DNA of 64,000 nt from Planctomonas deserti (GTDB lineage: Bacteria; Actinomycetota; Actinomycetes; Actinomycetales; Microbacteriaceae): contig NZ_QANL01000001.1 in the NCBI RefSeq assembly GCF_003067705.1, positions 1,116,001 through 1,180,000 on the forward strand, given 5' to 3'. Under the pieces are notes generated by a model. The model was not told the DNA's origin, made no database searches, and saw only the letters and a program-made list of their open reading frames with translations. Shown here one piece after another: positions 34,267 through 42,298 of this stretch. The first letter of the stretch is position 1. Each line of letters begins with the position of its first letter. The position numbers were made by a program, and so were the translations under genes.

Positions 34267-34914
34267 ATGAGCGGAACGGGCGAGGCCGCGCCACGGGCGA
34301 CCTACCGGCACGGCGACCTCCGGGCCGCGCTGCTCGCGGCGGGGATCGAGCTGGCGCGGGACGGCGGGCCGAGCGCCGTCGTGCTCCGGGAGGCGACCCG
34401 CCGCGCGGGCGTGTCGCCCAACGCCGCGTACCGCCACTTCACCGACCGGCAGGCGCTGCTCGGCGCCGTCTCCGACGCGGCGCAGGCCCTGGTGGCGGAC
34501 GCGATGGAGGAGGAGATCCGGCGCGCGAGCCGCGCGCCCGGCGACGACGCGGCCGCCCGTGCCCACGCTCGGCTGCGCGCCGTGGGAACGGGCTACCTCC
34601 GGTTCGCCCGGGCCGAGCCGGGCCTCTTCCACGCGGCCTTCTCGGTGCCGACGGCGCTCGGCACCTCGGACAGCCCGTCGAAGGCCGGGTCCGGCGGCCG
34701 CACGCCCTACCAGCTGCTGACCGACGCCCTCGATGCGCTCGCTTCGGCCGGGGAGCTGCCCCCCGACCGCCGTCCGCACGCCGAGTTCCTCGCGTGGTCC
34801 TCGGTGCACGGGCTCGCGACCCTCATGATCGACGGCCCGCTGCGCGGACTGCCCGCCGAGCTCGTCGCCGGAGTGGAGCAGCGGCTCCTCGACATGGTCG
34901 CGAAGGGCCTCTAG
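34267..34914 (+). CDS. TetR-family regulator
   Basis: 215 residues. The N-terminal helix-turn-helix is clear (YRHGDLRAALLAAGIELA; VSPNAAYRHFTDRQALLGAV), followed by an all-helical ligand domain of the WHG-containing TetR subgroup (AWSSVHGLATLMIDGPL). ATG 34267 has GGGGAGG upstream; a GTG one codon earlier is possible. Divergent from the LLM oxidoreductase, the likely target. Confidence 0.9.
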   Translation: MSGTGEAAPRATYRHGDLRAALLAAGIELARDGGPSAVVLREATRRAGVSPNAAYRHFTDRQALLGAVSDAAQALVADAMEEEIRRASRAPGDDAAARAHARLRAVGTGYLRFARAEPGLFHAAFSVPTALGTSDSPSKAGSGGRTPYQLLTDALDALASAGELPPDRRPHAEFLAWSSVHGLATLMIDGPLRGLPAELVAGVEQRLLDMVAKGL

Positions 34915-34917
34915 CGC

Positions 34918-36414
34918 TCAGCCCGTCGCCGTGCGGTCGAACGCGGCGAGCGCCTCGCGGCGCGATGCGGCGAGGTCGATGATGGGAGCCGGGTACCCGC
35001 CGCCGTCCTCGCCCTCCGCCTTCGCCACGAGGTCCTGCTGCAGCGTCCACGGCTCGTGCACCTGGGGCGCCGGAACGTGCGCCAGCTCGGGCACGTACTC
35101 GCGGATGTAGTCGCCCTGCGCGTCGAACTTGTGGCTCTGCAGCACCGGGTTGAAGACCCGGAAGAACGGCGCCGCGTCAGCGCCGGATCCCGCCACCCAC
35201 TGCCAGTTCGCGGGGTTGTTCGCCTCGTCGGCGTCGACGAGAGTGTCCCAGAACCACTCCTCGCCCTCCCGCCAGTCGATGCGCAGGTTCTTGATCAGGA
35301 AGGATGCGACGACCATCCGCACGCGGTTGTGCAGCGTGCCGTCCCGCCACAGGGCGCGCATCCCCGCGTCGACGAGCGGGAACCCGGTGCGGCCGAACTG
35401 CCAGGCGCGCAGCACGGCGGGATCGGCGTCCTTCCACTCGAAGGCGTCGAAGCGGGCGTTGAGATTGCGCCGGGCGATGTCCGGGGAGTGGAAGAGCTGG
35501 TGGTAGCAGAACTCGCGCCAGCCGATCTCGCTGAGGAACGCCGTCGTGGCCTGCTGCAGCTGCTCGTTCCCCGCGTCGCGGCGGGCCTCGCTCATCACTG
35601 CGTGCCAGACCTGGAACGGGCTCACCTCGCCCCAGCGCAGGTGCGGGGAGAGCCGCGACGTCCCCTCCGCCGCCGGGTCGTTCCGCTGATCCGGGTAGGC
35701 GGAGAGGTGGTTCCGCGCGAACTCGTCGAGCCGGCGCAGGGCAGCCGCCTCGCCCGGGTCGTTCGCCTCGCGCAGGCCACCGGCCCAGTCCGGGTGGGTC
35801 GGAAGCAGCGCGAGGTCCTCAAGCCGGTCGGTCGCGAGGGGGTCGGGATGCGCGGGCGCGAGCGGCGGCACCGGCAGCGGCGCGCGCGGCTCGCCCAGGG
35901 TTAGGCAGTGCCGCCAGAACGGCGTGAAGACGTGGAACGGATCACCGGACGAGTTGGTCACGGTCCAGGGCTCGAACAGCAGCGCCGCGTCGAAGCTGTG
36001 CATCTCCAGGCCCGCGTCCACGCCGGCGGTCTTGATCGCCGCATCGACGTCGCGTGCCGCCTGCCCGTACCGCCGGTTCCAGAAGACGGCGCCCGCGCCG
36101 CTCTCGCGCAGGACGTCGCGGACCACGTCGGCCGCCGGGCCTCGGCGGATCACCATCGGGGTGCCCCGCTCCTCCAGGGCTGCGGCGAGCCGACTGAGGC
36201 TCTCGTGCAGCCACCAGCGGGCCGCCCCACCGAGCGGGCGGATCCCGGGGCTCTCATCGTCGAGCACGAAGAGCGGGATCACCGGACCGCCGCGCTCCAC
36301 GGCCGCGGTGAGCGCCGGGTTGTCGGAGAGCCGCAGGTCGTCACGGAACCACACGATGCTCGAGCCCGCAGGGGCTGAGGGGGTGGACGTCGGGGCGTCG
36401 TCGTTGGCACGCAT
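34918..36414 (-). CDS. phr: Deoxyribodipyrimidine photolyase
   Basis: 498-residue class I cryptochrome/photolyase. N-terminal Rossmann domain (IVWFRDDLRLSDNPAL) and C-terminal helical FAD domain with LSPHLRWGEVSPFQVW, WREFCYHQLFHSPD, GMRALWRDGTLHNRVRMVVA and the Trp-rich NNPANWQWVAGSGADAAPFF. It uses blue light to split cyclobutane pyrimidine dimers. Convergent with the TetR gene, with a 3-base gap. The leaderless-type box TAGGCT supports the start. Confidence 0.94.
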   Translation of the reverse strand: MRANDDAPTSTPSAPAGSSIVWFRDDLRLSDNPALTAAVERGGPVIPLFVLDDESPGIRPLGGAARWWLHESLSRLAAALEERGTPMVIRRGPAADVVRDVLRESGAGAVFWNRRYGQAARDVDAAIKTAGVDAGLEMHSFDAALLFEPWTVTNSSGDPFHVFTPFWRHCLTLGEPRAPLPVPPLAPAHPDPLATDRLEDLALLPTHPDWAGGLREANDPGEAAALRRLDEFARNHLSAYPDQRNDPAAEGTSRLSPHLRWGEVSPFQVWHAVMSEARRDAGNEQLQQATTAFLSEIGWREFCYHQLFHSPDIARRNLNARFDAFEWKDADPAVLRAWQFGRTGFPLVDAGMRALWRDGTLHNRVRMVVASFLIKNLRIDWREGEEWFWDTLVDADEANNPANWQWVAGSGADAAPFFRVFNPVLQSHKFDAQGDYIREYVPELAHVPAPQVHEPWTLQQDLVAKAEGEDGGGYPAPIIDLAASRREALAAFDRTATG

Positions 36415-36420
36415 GGGGCG

Positions 36421-36426
36421 AGCCTA
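36421..36426 (-). promoter_or_regulatory. -10 box of phr
   Basis: TAGGCT on the minus strand, 6 bases before the ATG at 36414. Confidence 0.55.
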
Positions 36427-36613
36427 CGAGCCGGGCGGCGGCCGGGGGTCAGGAGTTGCTGGGCGTCCGCCGAGCATCAGCCCCCGCGCGTCAGCCCCCG
36501 CGCGTGACCCCCGCTCGGGTGCTTTCGGGGGCGCGAGTCGCTGCATAGGCTCGGAGCCGGGGATCGCGGCGGGAGCCGGTCCTCCTGCCGTTCCTCGCCG
36601 GGCCCGTCGGCGC

Positions 36614-38086
36614 ATGGTGGCTGTTCACCCGAAAGCCCGTTCCTCCGTGGATTCACCCCTCCGTCCGCACGCCGCACCCCCCGTCCTCGACCGCCGGCGC
36701 CCGACTCTCCCACGCCTCTCGATGGCGCCCACCGTCGCCGTGCTCGTCCCCGCCCGGAACGAGCAGGACACGGTCGGCGCGTGCATCGCCTCGCTGCTCG
36801 ACCAGACGCGGCCGCCGGACTCGATCTTCGTCGTGGTGAACAACTCGACCGACGACACCTACGACCGCGCCCGCCGTTTCACCGGGCGCCACGCGCTCGA
36901 CCGACCGGGCGGCGGGGTGACCTGCGCCGTGACGGTGATCGACATCGGCACGAACGGCGATCGCAGGGCCGGTGCACTCAACTTCGCCTGGTCCCTCTCC
37001 CGCCACCACGACTTCGTGCTCACCGTCGACGCCGACAGCGCCCTGGGTCCGGACGGCCTGCGGATCCTCCTCGACGACCTCTCCGCGGATGACGGCCTCG
37101 AGGCGGTGTCGGCGGTACCGAGCCTCCTTCCCGACCCCGCGGATCCGCACCCGACACGCCTGCTCGTGCGTGCCCAGCGCTTCGAGGTGACGGCCCAGGC
37201 GCTGCGTGCCGCCGCCCGGTCCGGCCGCATGCCGCTCTCCGTCGGTCAGTGCTCGTTGTTCCGCACGTCCACGCTTCGGGAGGTAGCGGCAGCGGCCGCG
37301 CGCCCCGGCCCGTGGGGTGGTGGGACCGGCGCGGAGGACGCGCGCCTGCGCATCGACCTCGACGAGGCAGGCTTTGCGACGGGCATGTCGAGCCGCGCGA
37401 GATCGAGCGCGGCCGCCATGCGCACGCCTCGCGGGGTCTGGGCGCAGCACGTGAAGCGCGTCGCCGGCATGCAGCGTCTCAGCCGCGAGCTGCCGGCCGC
37501 GAGCCGCGTGGCACGCCGTTTCGAGTGGCGCAGCGGGCTCATCGGGCATCTGGTGTCACGCCTGCTCTTCGTCCTCCTGGTCACGCACGCTCTCGTCACC
37601 GGTGCCGTCACCGGGCAGTGGTGGTGGCTGGTGCCGCCCCTGATCGCGGTGGCGATGAACCTGCGCGTCGTGGCGGCGATGCCCGACCGCGACGCGGCGG
37701 ACCTCGCGTACGCACTGCTCTACCTGCCGCACGAGGTTCTTCGCACCGGGCTGTCGCTGTTGCACGTGGTCGCCGTCGTGCACGAGAGCGGTGGCTGTGC
37801 CCGGGATCACGGCGCGGATCAGGTCGCGGCCGAGTGCGGGGAGCGCGTGCGGGTGATCGGACTCGCGCCCGCGATGCTGGTCGCGGTCGGCGGTGCCGCG
37901 CTGGTCGCGCTGCTCGGGTGGCTCGCCCTGCCGGGGGTCCTCGGCGGAGCCGTCGTCGCCGCGGGCTGGCTCGCGCTCGGGCTGCTCGTGGCCGGTCAGT
38001 CGCTCGCGGAGCTGCGGACCCTCGTCGGGCGGCACCGGCTGCCCATCCTCACCGGTTCGTCCCTCCGGGCGGTTGTCCCCCGCTGA
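36614..38086 (+). CDS. Membrane-bound family 2 glycosyltransferase
   Basis: 490 residues from ATG 36614 (454 from ATG 36722; neither has a clear ribosome binding site). The GT-A domain has VAVLVPARNEQDTV, the TVDADS metal site near residue 140 and GAEDARLRIDL. Membrane segments follow at about 310-350 and again at the C-terminus (two to three). It should transfer a sugar from a nucleotide donor to a lipid or extracellular polymer. A hairpin overlaps its stop. Confidence 0.82.
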   Translation: MVAVHPKARSSVDSPLRPHAAPPVLDRRRPTLPRLSMAPTVAVLVPARNEQDTVGACIASLLDQTRPPDSIFVVVNNSTDDTYDRARRFTGRHALDRPGGGVTCAVTVIDIGTNGDRRAGALNFAWSLSRHHDFVLTVDADSALGPDGLRILLDDLSADDGLEAVSAVPSLLPDPADPHPTRLLVRAQRFEVTAQALRAAARSGRMPLSVGQCSLFRTSTLREVAAAAARPGPWGGGTGAEDARLRIDLDEAGFATGMSSRARSSAAAMRTPRGVWAQHVKRVAGMQRLSRELPAASRVARRFEWRSGLIGHLVSRLLFVLLVTHALVTGAVTGQWWWLVPPLIAVAMNLRVVAAMPDRDAADLAYALLYLPHEVLRTGLSLLHVVAVVHESGGCARDHGADQVAAECGERVRVIGLAPAMLVAVGGAALVALLGWLALPGVLGGAVVAAGWLALGLLVAGQSLAELRTLVGRHRLPILTGSSLRAVVPR

Positions 38087-38103
38087 GTTCGGACGGGGGA
38101 CAA
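38073..38103 (+). terminator. Hairpin overlapping the glycosyltransferase stop
   Basis: Perfect 10-bp stem TTGTCCCCCG / CGGGGGACAA, loop of 11 bases containing the TGA stop. Confidence 0.6.
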
Positions 38104-38283
38104 ATAGCGCCCCCGTTGCGTGCGGTCCCTGGACCGGCGGAGAGCTCGGTGGTTAGCGTCACGTGAGAGTTATTCACTCTCCCCACCAGCTCGTGGTCGT
38201 CACGGCCGGCAGCCCCCCGCGTCGGATGGCCGGCAGGGTCCCCCCGCCCGCCGGACCTTCCGTGGCGACCAGGGCTGGTGTGG

Positions 38284-38721
38284 TCAGGTCAGTCCCTGCT
38301 GGAGCTTCTCGCAGAGTCCGCGCAGTTCCTCGAGCTCCTCCGCGTCGAGCGCGCCGCCCAGATGCCGGTCGATGGACTCGACGTGCTGAAAGGCCACCTG
38401 ACGGAACGCCGTCAACCCGTCGTCGGTCATCGCGACGATGGTGCCGCGGCCGTCCCCGGGGTCCGGCAGCTTGCACACGTACCCCTTGGCGGCGAGCCGG
38501 TCGATCAGCCTGCTCACGCTGGGCTGGGTCAGCAGGACGTGCTGGTTGAGGTTGCGCAGCCGGATGCGGCGGTCCGGCTGGCGGGAGATGTTGAACAGCA
38601 CGTCGTACTCGTTGAACGACATCTGCTGGGTGGGGAAGTCGGCGGCGAGGCGGCGCATGATGCCCACCTGCGCGCGGAAGAGTGCCTCCCACGCCGCGAC
38701 CGCGCCCGCGCTGTCTGCCAC
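38284..38721 (-). CDS. MarR-family regulator
   Basis: 145 residues. Winged helix core (QMSFNEYDVLFNIS; LTQPSVSRLIDRLAAKGYV; DGRGTIVAMTDDG) flanked by dimerisation helices. The GTG at 38721 follows AGGAGG; the longer frame upstream is in non-coding DNA. MarR proteins repress drug, oxidative stress or aromatic compound genes. The target is unknown; an AT-rich inverted repeat upstream (38970-38995) is a candidate site. Confidence 0.88.
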   Translation of the reverse strand: MADSAGAVAAWEALFRAQVGIMRRLAADFPTQQMSFNEYDVLFNISRQPDRRIRLRNLNQHVLLTQPSVSRLIDRLAAKGYVCKLPDPGDGRGTIVAMTDDGLTAFRQVAFQHVESIDRHLGGALDAEELEELRGLCEKLQQGLT

Positions 38722-38745
38722 GTCCCGCCTCCTCGCCTCTCGACA

Positions 38746-38751
38746 AGGATA
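38746..38751 (-). promoter_or_regulatory. -10 box of the MarR gene
   Basis: TATCCT on the minus strand, 24 bases before the GTG; gives a short leader with AGGAGG. Confidence 0.4.
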
Positions 38752-38852
38752 GGGACGGCGAGGCCGGTCGGGGCGGAACGGGGGCGCCGCCGAGCCGTGA
38801 CGACGATGGAGAGGGGCGCGACCCGCCTGAACGACGGACCGCCTAACGGACT

Positions 38853-38886
38853 GTGGGCCGGTCCCAGAGGCTTGGGACCGGCCCAC
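38853..38886 (-). terminator. Strong 14-bp hairpin between winged-helix and MarR genes
   Basis: Perfect stem GTGGGCCGGTCCCA / TGGGACCGGCCCAC with loop GAGGCT and no U-tract. It could end the winged-helix gene transcript or a short RNA started near 38950. Confidence 0.65.
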
Positions 38887-38969
38887 TCCCTTGCACCAAG
38901 AGTGTCCTGCAATCACATTTCGCTTCGGCTGCCACAGCAAACAACCTCTGCCCCTGAAATATATAACAG

Positions 38970-38995
38970 TTAGGTAACGTGCGCTAGTTACCTAA
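38970..38995. promoter_or_regulatory. AT-rich inverted repeat, candidate operator
   Basis: TTAGGTAAC (38970-38978) and its exact inverse GTTACCTAA (38987-38995), 8 bases apart, next to TATATATAA-like sequence that could be a minus-strand -10 box. The tract is much more AT-rich than its surroundings. Confidence 0.55.
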
Positions 38996-39015
38996 ACGTT
39001 ATTTTTCGGGCCGGA

Positions 39016-39774
39016 TCAGAAGAGGTCGGGGCTCGGCGTTCCGGCGTGGTGCACGGAGACGTCCGCGTGACGGTCGAAGCGGTATCCGACGCCGCGCACG
39101 GTGCGCACGATGTCCTCGTAGCGGCCCAGCTTGGCGCGCAGGCGGCGTACGTGGACGTCGATGGTGCGCTCGTTGGGCACCTCCTCCTCGTCCGCGTCGC
39201 TCCACAGGGACCCGAGCAGCTCGGCGCGGTCGATGGTGCGGCCCTCGCGCAGCACGAGGTACTGCAGCAGCTCGAACTCCTTGTAGGTGAGGTTCGCGTT
39301 GTCGTTGTCGAGCAGCACGCGCTTGCGGGAGATGTCGATGACGACGCCGCTGTAGGCGCGGTCCTCGTCCTCGACGACCTCACGGCGCTTGGCGAGCGCC
39401 GCCGGGTCCTGCAGGGCGAGGCGCACGACGTCGACGTCGCGACCACCGGCCCCGCGCGGCGCGAGGGCGACGGCGGCATAGGTCTCAGCCCCCGGAGCGA
39501 CCTCGCTGGTGAGGGCTCGGAGGGCCTCGACGATGCGGCCGAGGTCGGTGCCGGCCGCGGCGGCCTTCGCCTCGTCAATGCCGACGTAGAGCACGAAACC
39601 ACGGGCCTCCGTGCCGTCGGGCACGGCGCGAACCGGTCGGGGCGTCGCGTCGGAACGGTCGACGGAGGAGGACGTCGCGGCGGGCGCCACCGGGGTGACG
39701 GGGCGGGCGGCCGGGGTCAGGTGGCGGGCGGGAGCGGCGGTGGCGGTTGCGGGGGAGACGGAGAGGAGCGACAT
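39016..39774 (-). CDS. Orphan winged-helix (OmpR-type) DNA-binding protein
   Basis: 252 residues. An Ala/Pro/Thr-rich head (1-55) and a short alpha/beta domain (about 58-110, GFVLYVGIDEAKAAAAGT) precede a clear Trans_reg_C domain (about 140-235: LTYKEFELLQYLVLREG, ERTIDVHVRRLRAKL, VRTVRGVGYRF). There is no receiver domain with phosphorylatable Asp and no kinase partner nearby. The start is ATG 39774 after AAGGA. A 33-codon leaderless ORF precedes it by about 200 bases. Confidence 0.85.
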   Translation of the reverse strand: MSLLSVSPATATAAPARHLTPAARPVTPVAPAATSSSVDRSDATPRPVRAVPDGTEARGFVLYVGIDEAKAAAAGTDLGRIVEALRALTSEVAPGAETYAAVALAPRGAGGRDVDVVRLALQDPAALAKRREVVEDEDRAYSGVVIDISRKRVLLDNDNANLTYKEFELLQYLVLREGRTIDRAELLGSLWSDADEEEVPNERTIDVHVRRLRAKLGRYEDIVRTVRGVGYRFDRHADVSVHHAGTPSPDLF

Positions 39775-39798
39775 GACGAGATCCTTCTGATGATGTGC

Positions 39799-39862
39799 GG
39801 ATCCCCGGGTGCGCGGAACGGGCGCGGTGCCGACGGTGCGGCGAAGCGGAAGGAGGGGATCC
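39799..39862 (-). promoter_or_regulatory. Inverted repeat in the winged-helix gene leader
   Basis: GGATCCCC (39799-39806) and GGGGATCC (39855-39862) can pair across 48 bases, close to the ribosome binding site of the winged-helix gene. A regulatory role is speculative. Confidence 0.3.
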
Positions 39863-39982
39863 CGATGTGCGTGCGGTGCGTTGCAGTTCGGCCGAAGAGG
39901 CGACCGGACGCGGGCCTGAAGGTGGCGACCCGCGGCGAGGCTCAAGCCGCTGTGGCGGCGAGCACGAGGCGAAGGGGGCGGG

Positions 39983-40084
39983 TTAGGCCGACATTCGGCA
40001 ACACATGACTGCTCCGCCGGCCATCATCATGCCGACGTTCCCCAGGGCCTCGAAGGAGGTCAGGGCACGAGCGGAAACAGTCAT
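39983..40084 (-). CDS. 33-residue Met/Cys-rich leader peptide
   Basis: Small ORF whose product contains six Met and two Cys; the second half has MMM at residues 19-21 and MCCRM at 27-31 just before the stop. It begins exactly where transcription should start from TTGACA-17-GATACT, so it would be translated from a leaderless message. It lies between upp and the winged-helix gene on the same strand, 208 bases before the latter. Coding is inferred from promoter position and composition; no homologue was searched. Confidence 0.55.
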   Translation of the reverse strand: MTVSARALTSFEALGNVGMMMAGGAVMCCRMSA

Positions 40085-40091
40085 GCGTTCG

Positions 40092-40120
40092 AGTATCCGG
40101 TTCGGTGGTTGCCGTGTCAA
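40092..40120 (-). promoter_or_regulatory. Consensus promoter for the leader peptide and winged-helix gene
   Basis: -35 TTGACA (40120-40115), 17-bp spacer, -10 GATACT (40097-40092), then 7 bases to the A of the leader ATG at 40084. The best -35/-10 match noticed in the window besides the sugar operon. TTGCCGT/ACGGCAA at 40108-40133 forms a stem over the -35 region and could end the upp transcript. Confidence 0.7.
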
Positions 40121-40134
40121 CTCACCGACGGCAA

Positions 40135-40770
40135 CTAGTGAGCGGTGCCGTAGAGCCTGTCGCCGGCGTCGCCGAGGCCCGGAACGATGTAACCGTTCTC
40201 GTTCAGGCGCTCGTCCAGGGCGCCGAGGACGATGGTGACCTCGCGGCCCTCCGTCGCCTTCTCGACGGCCGCGAGGCCCTCGGGAGCGGCGATCAGGCAG
40301 ATGGCCGTGACGTCGACCGCGCCGCGGTCGAACAGGTAGTTGATGGCGGCGAGCAGCGACCCGCCGGTCGCGAGCATGGGGTCGAGCACGAAGCACTGAC
40401 GGTTGGAGAGGTCGTCCGGCAGTCGCTCCGCGTAGATGTCCGGCTGCAGCGTCTCCTCGTTGCGGACCATGCCGAGGAAGCCGACCTCGGCGCTCGGCAC
40501 GAGGCGGATCATGCCGTCGAGCATGCCGAGACCCGCGCGGAGGATCGGCACGACGAGGGGCTTGGGGTCGCCGATCTCGGTGCCGACCGTCTCGGTGACC
40601 GGGGTCTGGATGGTGATGGGCTCCACGCGCACGGAACGGGTCGCCTCGTAGGCGAGCAGGGTCACGAGCTCCTCGGTGAGGTTGCGGAACGTGGGGGAGG
40701 GCGTCGTCTTGTCGCGCAGCACCGTCAGCTTGTGCGTGATGAGCGGGTGGTCGGCAACGTGGACTCGCAT
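40135..40770 (-). CDS. upp: Uracil phosphoribosyltransferase
   Basis: 211-residue salvage enzyme that makes UMP from uracil and PRPP. Conserved elements: [23 protein letters not shown], the PRPP loop [10 protein letters not shown] and the uracil-binding [12 protein letters not shown] at the C-terminus. Length fits the family. ATG with TAGATT 6 bases upstream. Divergent from tadA. Confidence 0.96.
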   Translation of the reverse strand: MRVHVADHPLITHKLTVLRDKTTPSPTFRNLTEELVTLLAYEATRSVRVEPITIQTPVTETVGTEIGDPKPLVVPILRAGLGMLDGMIRLVPSAEVGFLGMVRNEETLQPDIYAERLPDDLSNRQCFVLDPMLATGGSLLAAINYLFDRGAVDVTAICLIAAPEGLAAVEKATEGREVTIVLGALDERLNENGYIVPGLGDAGDRLYGTAH

Positions 40771-40776
40771 AGGCTC

Positions 40777-40782
40777 AATCTA
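40777..40782 (-). promoter_or_regulatory. -10 box of upp
   Basis: TAGATT on the minus strand, 6 bases before the ATG at 40770. Confidence 0.55.
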
Positions 40783-40803
40783 TCCGAGCGGAGGGGGTGT
40801 CCT

Positions 40804-41298
40804 GTGGTCGCGGGCACGCCCGAACGATTCGTCCGCTGGATGCAGCTCGCCCTCGATGAGGCCCGCACTACGACCGTGTCGGACGACGTGCCGATCGGAG
40901 CCGTCGTGCTGGATGCGGCCGGATCCGTGATCGGAACGGGCCGGAACGAGCGCGAGCTGACGAACGACCCGACCGCTCACGCCGAGGTCGTCGCACTCCG
41001 CGAGGCCGCACGCGCGACGGGCGACTGGCACCTGACGGACGCGACCCTGGTCGTAACCCTCGAGCCCTGCATCATGTGCGCGGGCGCCATCCTCGCCGCC
41101 CGGGTGCCCCGGGTCGTGTTCGGGGCATGGGACGAGAAGGCGGGAGCCGTCGGGTCGATGTACGACGTGCTGCGCGACCGCCGCCTGCCGCACCGCGTCG
41201 AGGTGTACCCGGGGGTCGAGGAGGAGGCCTGCGCCGCCCTCCTGACCGACTTCTTCACCCACCCCGAGCGCCGCGGACCCACCCCGCCCCGTCCCTGA
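40804..41298 (+). CDS. tadA: tRNA adenosine(34) deaminase
   Basis: 164-residue zinc deaminase that converts A34 to inosine in tRNA-Arg(ACG); that tRNA is encoded at 17143-17215. HAEVVAL carries the zinc His and catalytic Glu, PCIMCAGAI the two zinc Cys. GTG start with GGAGGGGG upstream. The open frame upstream is antisense to upp and not coding. Confidence 0.93.
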   Translation: MVAGTPERFVRWMQLALDEARTTTVSDDVPIGAVVLDAAGSVIGTGRNERELTNDPTAHAEVVALREAARATGDWHLTDATLVVTLEPCIMCAGAILAARVPRVVFGAWDEKAGAVGSMYDVLRDRRLPHRVEVYPGVEEEACAALLTDFFTHPERRGPTPPRP

Positions 41299-41306
41299 CC
41301 CCTTAC

Positions 41307-41365
41307 GGTCCCTGACCCCCCACGGTCCCTGAGCCCGGCCCGGTCCCTGAGCCCGTCGAAGGGAC
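41307..41365. repeat. Palindromic repeat with partial copies
   Basis: One full subtype A copy at 41343-41365, preceded by truncated units CGGTCCCTGACCCC near 41307 and 41323. Confidence 0.8.
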
Positions 41366-41402
41366 GCTCCCCGACGCCGGCGTGCCGTCGGGCACCCCTG
41401 CC

Positions 41403-41408
41403 TAGGAT
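41403..41408 (+). promoter_or_regulatory. -10 box of proC
   Basis: TAGGAT, 7 bases before the GTG at 41416; it overlaps the ATG at 41407, arguing against that start. Confidence 0.5.
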
Positions 41409-41415
41409 GACGAGG

Positions 41416-42270
41416 GTGACCGACTCGACCGCGCCCACCGCCCTGCCGACCATCGCCATCCTCGGCGCCGGATCCATGGGGAGGGCGATCCTGACCGGAC
41501 TCCTCCGTCCGGAGGTGAGCGTGGACGGCGACGTGCGCGTCACCAACCGCTCGGCCGCGAAGGCCGCGGACTTCGACGGCACCGAGGGCGTGCGCGCGTT
41601 CGCGACCGAGACGGACCCGGACGCGAACCGCGCGGCGGCGCGCGGCGCGAAGCTGGTGCTCGTCGGCGTGAAGCCCGCCATGGTGCCCGACCTGCTGAAC
41701 GAGGTTGCGGACGCCCTCGAGCCCGACGCCCTCGTGGTCAGCGTCGCCGCGGGGGTGACGATCGCGACCTTCGAGGCCGCCCTGCCCGAATCCGTCGCGG
41801 TCATCCGCTCGATGCCCAACACGCCGGCCGTCGTCGGCAGGGCCGTGACGGGGATCAGCGCGGGCACCCGATCCACGCCGGACGACCTCGCGCTCGTCCG
41901 GGCGCTCTTCGAGACCGTCGGCGAGGTGGTGGAGGTGCCGGAGAGCCAGCTCGACGCGCTCGGCACGATCTCGGGATCCGGACCGGCCTACGTCTTCTTC
42001 CTCATCGAGCAGCTCACCGCGACCGCGATGGCGAAGGGATTCAGCCCCGAGGAGGCGGCGACCCTGGTGAACGGCACCTTCCGCGGCGCGACGGAGCTGC
42101 TGGCCGCGACCGGCATGACCCCTGCGGACCTCCGCCGTCAGGTCACGAGCCCGAACGGCACGACCGAGCGCGCCATCGCGGAGCTGCAGGGCGCCGACCT
42201 GAAGGCGATCTTCGACCGCGCCACGGACGCGGCCCTCGCCCGCTCCCGCGAGCTCGCCGCCGGCGCCTGA
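41416..42270 (+). CDS. proC: Pyrroline-5-carboxylate reductase
   Basis: 284-residue enzyme for the last step of proline synthesis, NAD(P)H-dependent. IAILGAGSMGRAIL at the N-terminus binds the dinucleotide; RSMPNTPAVVGRAVTGIS and SGSGPAYVF are family signatures of the substrate site. The start is taken as GTG 41416 for its leaderless-type promoter; ATG 41407 would add 3 residues. Confidence 0.94.
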   Translation: MTDSTAPTALPTIAILGAGSMGRAILTGLLRPEVSVDGDVRVTNRSAAKAADFDGTEGVRAFATETDPDANRAAARGAKLVLVGVKPAMVPDLLNEVADALEPDALVVSVAAGVTIATFEAALPESVAVIRSMPNTPAVVGRAVTGISAGTRSTPDDLALVRALFETVGEVVEVPESQLDALGTISGSGPAYVFFLIEQLTATAMAKGFSPEEAATLVNGTFRGATELLAATGMTPADLRRQVTSPNGTTERAIAELQGADLKAIFDRATDAALARSRELAAGA

Positions 42271-42298
42271 CCGCACCCTCCGGTGAGCGAGGCGCTGG

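Noticed and set aside
38970-38995. DtxR/IdeR iron box
   Set aside because: The half site TTAGGTAA fits, but halves are 8 bases apart instead of 1, so the 19-bp iron box is not formed.
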